Below, in pieces: positions 60,188-64,000 of a stretch of DNA of 64,000 bases (positions are counted from its first letter, which is position 1; every line of letters begins with the position of its first letter). Source of the stretch: a bacterium (lineage in GTDB: Bacteria > Bacillota > Bacilli > Lactobacillales > Streptococcaceae); contig CAJNBT010000007.1 of the NCBI GenBank assembly GCA_905221085.1, positions 1 to 64,000 on the forward strand, in the 5' to 3' direction. Below the pieces are notes generated by a model that ran no database searches, was not told the origin of the DNA, and worked only from the letters and a program-made list of their open reading frames with translations. Position numbers and translations under genes: made by a program.

Positions 60188-62401
60188 TTAGTTTTCATTA
60201 GTAAATATCATTTCCAACAAACGCCCTCTCAATTCCTTATCCTGATGATGCAAGATATTCATTAAGTCATGAGAATTTTTGGCATTGATGAATTGATTTA
60301 ACAATCTATCTTTTAATTCATATGGAAGAGAAGCCGTCTTTAGTAGTCTAAAAACTTCATCATTCAGAGATGTCCTTTTATTATCTTTACATTCAAATCT
60401 AGCTGTATCATTCTTATTTGGCAATTCAATTATAGACACATTCGTTCCTTTAAAATGAATTCTATGCCTTCTATTGCTTGGAACGATACTAGAATCTCCT
60501 TGTAATGTTAACTCTACCATCCCCATTTCCCAGTCGATTGATAATCTTGTTTTATATCTTTGACCATTTTGATCTTCAAGCATTTCAAAAGAATGTTGTT
60601 TTCCTGGGAATACATACCAATCTACAACTTCAGGTAAATCAACACCCATATCTATCTCAGAACCAACCAATGGAATAATTGCACCACTTTTTGCAAACAC
60701 AGGAATAGTCGAAATGTCTCTATAAACACTTAAGTTCACGCCACCTGTGTATTTTTTCTCTGAAAAGAAGTCATACCATTCACCTTCAGGGAACCATACA
60801 TCCACTTTTGCAGATTGGAATGCCAAATCCATCTTTTCTACAACGGGAGCCACCATCAATTCTGTTCCAAAAAAGTATTGGTTTGGAACATTATAACTCT
60901 CATCATTCTCTGGGTAGAAATAATACATTGGGCTGATTAATGGGGCACCTTCCTCGTGTGTCTTTACATTCATGGTATATAGATATGGAATCATCTGATG
61001 TCTCAAACGAAGGTAATTCTTCATAATCTTAGATGTTGTTTCTGAAAAAAACCAAGGTTCTTTGCTATTGAAGGGACTTCTAGAACTATGTAATCGAGTA
61101 ATCGGGCTAAAAACACCAAACTGTAGCCATCTAGTTTGTAACTCTTCGTCATAATCCCCCAGCATGTGCCCACCGATATCATGACTCCACCAACTATAAC
61201 CGATATTTGATGCTGTCGCTGTAAAATAAGGTTGAAATCTTAACGAATTCCAACTAATAATAGTATCCCCTGAAAAACCAACAGGGTAGCGGTGACTACC
61301 AGGACCTGCATATCTTGATAAAATCAAGCCACCTTCTGAATTTTTACAACTATCCTGATAATGATAATGGTTTAAAAGCCATAGTGGATCCAACATGCCT
61401 TGCGTCCCTTGTTGCCAGTCAATCCACCAAAAATCTACTCCTTGCTTTTCTAGCTCATAATGAACATCTTTAAAGTAGGCTTCCCTAAAGGATGGATTAA
61501 AAAAATCAAAAATGGCTGGTTCTTCTAATTCTACATTTAACCCTAATCGTTTGGCGACCCGAGGATAAGCTTCTTCATAAGCTCGTATACCATCAGCAGG
61601 ATGGACATTTAAGGAGAGTTTTAACTTTCTATCATGAAGTTGTTGCAATAACTGTTCTGGATTAGGTATTAAGTTTCTATTCCAACTATATCCTGTCCAG
61701 CCACTTCCAAAACGAGCTGGAATGTCAGTTATATGCCAATCCATATCTAACACACCGATAGATAATGGAATTTTCTCTGCTTTAAATCTATCTATTAAAT
61801 CCAAGTATTCATCCGACGTATAAGGCCAATATCTACTCCACCAATTACCTAAAGCATATCTTGGCAACAAGGGTGTTGAACCAGTCAAATGGTAAAAGTC
61901 TCTGATTGCTCCTCTATAATCATGCCCATAGGAAAAGAAATAGAGGTCAATTTGATTTTCTCTCTCAATATAACCAGACTGTTCATCCCAAATAAATCCT
62001 TGAGAATCATCCAGTAAGGCAATGCCATTTCGACTAATAATTCCATCTTCTAATGGAATTGCTCCATCTGCCTTATCCAGAGTCCGAGCTGTTCCTTTTA
62101 ACGTTTCAATAGATTCACCAAAATACCAACGACTACCATATACAGCAAAATTTCCTTTTAATTCTATAAATAAATTTTCGGCGTTAAATTCTCCTTTATT
62201 AAAGTGCAAATGAAAATAATCCGTCATAATATCTAGTACGTTTGATGTCTCGATATAATCTAACGAAACTTCGCCAAAATCTCTATTATAAATAAGTTGT
62301 GTCGTTCTATCCTCAAAACTTCCAGTTTGAGAGTATTCTAACCTTACTAACTTGTCTGTTAATACAGAGATTCGATAAAATTCTCCCTTAAAAATTTTCA
62401 A
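60188..62401 (-). CDS. GH31 family alpha-glucosidase-like enzyme
   Basis: A 737-residue glycoside hydrolase family 31 protein. N-terminal beta-sandwich, then the barrel with PLSIGVLDMDWHITDIP, FWWIDWQQGTQGM (nucleophile Asp near 415) and PVGFSGDTIISW (acid/base Asp), and C-terminal sandwich domains. No signal peptide, so it acts on imported oligosaccharides; the true substrate is unknown. The start codon is TTG at 62401 with AAAGGAGG eight bases upstream; no better ATG is near. Confidence 0.93.
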   Translation of the reverse strand: MKIFKGEFYRISVLTDKLVRLEYSQTGSFEDRTTQLIYNRDFGEVSLDYIETSNVLDIMTDYFHLHFNKGEFNAENLFIELKGNFAVYGSRWYFGESIETLKGTARTLDKADGAIPLEDGIISRNGIALLDDSQGFIWDEQSGYIERENQIDLYFFSYGHDYRGAIRDFYHLTGSTPLLPRYALGNWWSRYWPYTSDEYLDLIDRFKAEKIPLSIGVLDMDWHITDIPARFGSGWTGYSWNRNLIPNPEQLLQQLHDRKLKLSLNVHPADGIRAYEEAYPRVAKRLGLNVELEEPAIFDFFNPSFREAYFKDVHYELEKQGVDFWWIDWQQGTQGMLDPLWLLNHYHYQDSCKNSEGGLILSRYAGPGSHRYPVGFSGDTIISWNSLRFQPYFTATASNIGYSWWSHDIGGHMLGDYDEELQTRWLQFGVFSPITRLHSSRSPFNSKEPWFFSETTSKIMKNYLRLRHQMIPYLYTMNVKTHEEGAPLISPMYYFYPENDESYNVPNQYFFGTELMVAPVVEKMDLAFQSAKVDVWFPEGEWYDFFSEKKYTGGVNLSVYRDISTIPVFAKSGAIIPLVGSEIDMGVDLPEVVDWYVFPGKQHSFEMLEDQNGQRYKTRLSIDWEMGMVELTLQGDSSIVPSNRRHRIHFKGTNVSIIELPNKNDTARFECKDNKRTSLNDEVFRLLKTASLPYELKDRLLNQFINAKNSHDLMNILHHQDKELRGRLLEMIFTNEN

Positions 62402-62436
62402 TTTGTTTTCCTCCTTTTATGGTAACATAAAAACAG

Positions 62437-62461
62437 AACGCACCATTTTTGATGCGTTTTT
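62437..62461. terminator. Hairpin upstream of the GH31 gene, possible terminator
   Basis: AACGCA and TGCGTT arms with partly paired loop are followed on the plus strand by five T; on the minus strand TGTTTTT follows at short distance. It separates the GH31 gene from the decayed region. Confidence 0.4.
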
Positions 62462-62603
62462 CGTTATTCTGAATGCAATGTTCTATCTATGACAAATAAT
62501 ACTCAATTGAAAAAATGTAGTGGACAAAATATCTTTTAACAAACCAAGAGTTTATTAAAGAGTTATTACTTTTCAACTTTTCTAAGCTTATACAGTTGTG
62601 AAA

Positions 62604-62968
62604 CAAACTACTTTTAAACTATTAACTAAGATAGGATTGATATATAATTTCAAACTCTTACTAGCAATCATACGATATTCAAGCTCGCGTGCTTTTTTCC
62701 TTCCTGCTTATTTCTTAGAACTGAAGAAGCTGGATAGATATATAAATTATCCGAATCAATATCGTCATAAGACTCCTAACATTTACGCTTCATTAAGTCA
62801 TCCCCAGAGCAAGAGCTTCATCTCGCAATGTTTCAACACCACTAACCGTAGATCGCCATCCTTCAATCATATTTGTACTTAGAGCATACCAAACACTCTA
62901 AAAACAGATCAGTTTTCAAAAGCTACTCCCATGATTGTCATCTTTTCTTTATCTATATCTAAGGACAT
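62604..62968 (-). pseudogene. Decayed Fic toxin/antitoxin module (class I type)
   Basis: ATG at 62968 (AAAGGAAG upstream; TGGTATAAT before that) opens MSLDIDKEKMTIMGVAFEN and stops. After a 14-base frame disruption the reading resumes at 62897 as SVWYALSTNMIEGWRSTVSG and VETLRDEALALGMT, ending at 62793. TNMIEG fits the Fic inhibitory motif (S/T)xxxE(G/N). Just downstream, YDDIDSDNLYIYPASSVLRN (from 62769) and, in another frame, ELEYRMIASKSLKLYINPIL resemble the N-terminal part of Fic/Doc AMPylators. The catalytic HPFxxGNGR part is absent. Frameshifts and truncation make it non-functional. The identification is by eye. Confidence 0.6.
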
Positions 62969-63169
62969 ATGCTACTTCCTTTAGTTACATTATACCATGT
63001 TTCTCTGTAGCTTTTAAAAATTTTATTTTGTTTGTGATATCTAAATTTTCAGCACATTTAGCCTATTTTATAAACTTCAAACCCAAATATGAAAACGCGT
63101 TTTTTTTCCTTTTTAACTAATGATGCTGAGTAAAAACTTAACTTCAGGGGAAAATGAAGTAAGACTAGA

Positions 63170-63235
63170 CAAAATTCAAAGAGCAAATTCGAAAACTGAT
63201 CTCGTACAACTCAAAATACTGATTTTAGACTGAAG
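63170..63235. repeat. Very degenerate RUP-like remnant
   Basis: CAAAGAGCAAATTCGAAAACT and CTCAAAATACTGATTTTAG follow the RUP core with many changes (first element shown is abbreviated in the intact copies as CAAAGAGCAAACTAGGAAAC). Nothing else was recognised in 62969-63473. Confidence 0.35.
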
Positions 63236-63473
63236 ATAATGCTAGAATGCTAATTAATGTTTTTATAATAAAGAGCTGACGACTTATGTTGCTTTTGATT
63301 TCTTAAGAGTATAAAAAGAAACAATAAGGTAAACTTTCGAGTGATTTGAAACGTTGATAGTATAGTATCGATTAACGTTTTGAGGCAACTGACTTTGTCA
63401 GGTTGCAGCCACATTTGTAAGCGACTAAAGTCGCAACAACTGTGTCAATTGCACCAATTTAGTAAGAAAGTAC

Positions 63474-63502
63474 AAAAAGAACACACCGAAAGGTGCTCTT
63501 TG
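63474..63502 (-). terminator. Terminator-like hairpin after the rpsI fragment
   Basis: On the minus strand AAAGAGCACC and GGTGTGTTCTTT arms are followed by T. It may be part of the duplicated rpsI 3' region. Confidence 0.6.
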
Positions 63503-63524
63503 TAAGTATAGTAATTCTCTCGAA

Positions 63525-63575
63525 TTAACGTTTACTAAATTGTGATGCTTTACGAGCTTTCTTAAGACCTGGTTT
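63525..63575 (-). pseudogene. rpsI: 3' end of ribosomal protein S9 gene (rpsI), isolated fragment
   Basis: The minus strand encodes KPGLKKARKASQFSKR and a TAA stop, the conserved C-terminus of S9. Upstream the similarity ends abruptly (the same frame reads LKLNGV before it), so only the last 51 bases are present. The rest of rpsI and its usual partner rplM are not in the window. Such 3'-end copies of ribosomal genes arise at attachment sites of integrative elements or by rearrangement. The flank 63576-63822 holds no recognised gene. Confidence 0.75.
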
Positions 63576-63822
63576 GACACCGTTTAATTTCAGGTAACTT
63601 ATAAATAGCTTTACATCAAAATTTGGCAGACTTGTACTGCTTTATTATTTCAAAAAAATTGAATAAATTTAATTCAATAAGGGTATTTCAAGCAGGAATA
63701 GTTTCTCAAATTAATCACTTCTACTTTTTAACAAAAATTGCAATCTTTGATTTAATTTTAAACTGTACCAAAATTAAATAACCGAACATGAGTAGAAATG
63801 TAATATCCCCACTTCTATTCTA

Positions 63823-63993
63823 CTATTCTACCACTCGAACAGATGGAATTAAATTGGTAAAAACTCGTGTCACAACGTAGCCACATCGCGGACAGACTAT
63901 CTCCTCAAAAGTCTTGAGGCCTTCATGGGTAGATGTAGGATCATATTCAATTAAAGATTTACATTGTTGGCATGTGATTCGTTTATTTCTCAT
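63823..63993 (-). CDS. Small zinc-ribbon protein
   Basis: A 56-residue protein MRNKRITCQQCKSLIEYDP through VFTNLIPSVRVVE, with two cysteine pairs (CQQC at 8-11 and CPRC near 34-37) forming a classical zinc ribbon. ATG at 63993 is seven bases from the window edge, so the ribosome site cannot be fully judged. The family is not recognised. It may bind nucleic acid or protein. Confidence 0.6.
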   Translation of the reverse strand: MRNKRITCQQCKSLIEYDPTSTHEGLKTFEEIVCPRCGYVVTRVFTNLIPSVRVVE

Positions 63994-64000
63994 TTATAAT

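Noticed and set aside
62598..62882. Plus-strand 94-residue ORF as a real gene
   Set aside because: It is antisense to recognisable Fic/antitoxin fragments on the other strand and has no clear ribosome site or family.

Overview
The window is a low-GC Firmicutes chromosome segment from a mitis-group Streptococcus (S. mitis / S. oralis / S. pneumoniae relatives). The evidence is the gene order: GH31 glucosidase, glutathione peroxidase, rsmH-ftsL-pbpX-mraY, clpL, luxS, UPF0371 gene, dexB, capsule genes, aliA, pbp1A, recU, gpsB, rnpB, mapZ, gnd, ritR. This is the pneumococcal order around the cps locus, recalled from knowledge, not searched. RUP-like intergenic repeats of this group are also present. 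I cannot fix the species; the divergent penicillin-binding proteins and the capsule content argue for a commensal relative rather than a typical pneumococcus. Most genes lie on the minus strand.

Layout. 1-5033: a giant cell-wall surface protein, cut by the window edge, with Rib-like and calcium-binding TSP3-like repeats. It is driven by a perfect sigma-70 promoter whose leader is almost entirely a TACACA hexanucleotide tract. 5.6-12.5 kb: housekeeping genes (orphan redox regulator ritR, gnd, mapZ, an rRNA methyltransferase, RNase P RNA, gpsB, a YpsA-like gene, recU). 12.5-14.7 kb: pbp1A. 14.8-43.4 kb: the capsule region between aliA and dexB. The operon reads from the dexB side: a second oligopeptide-binding lipoprotein gene, the regulatory/export genes wzg-wzh-wzd-wze, a priming phosphoglycosyltransferase, five glycosyltransferases, wzx, wzy, a LicD-type phosphotransferase, a glycerol-phosphate cytidylyltransferase, fnlA-fnlB-fnlC (UDP-L-FucNAc), a small unknown gene, rmlA-C-B-D (dTDP-L-rhamnose) and a glf gene wrecked by an in-frame internal deletion. 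43.5-52.8 kb: a UPF0371 gene, luxS, clpL and the division/wall cluster mraY-pbpX-ftsL-rsmH. 53-55.2 kb: a small XRE regulator with three membrane-protein genes and glutathione peroxidase, behind a consensus promoter. 55.3-58.0 kb: an SOS-type mutagenesis cassette (HdiR-like repressor, Y-family polymerase, YolD-like protein, DUF5960-type protein). 58.3-62.4 kb: a peptide transporter and a GH31 glucosidase. 62.4-64 kb: a decayed strip holding remnants of a Fic toxin/antitoxin pair, a 3' scrap of rpsI and a small zinc-ribbon gene.

How it works together. The cps genes predict a Wzx/Wzy-dependent polysaccharide that probably contains L-rhamnose and L-FucNAc and carries a phosphoglycerol-type decoration. 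Galactofuranose is unlikely to be supplied from this locus because glf is broken. Both flanking transpeptidase genes (pbpX and pbp1A) are species-divergent and could donate or receive beta-lactam resistance alleles together with the capsule. No intact insertion sequence, tRNA, CRISPR array or complete mobile element was seen.
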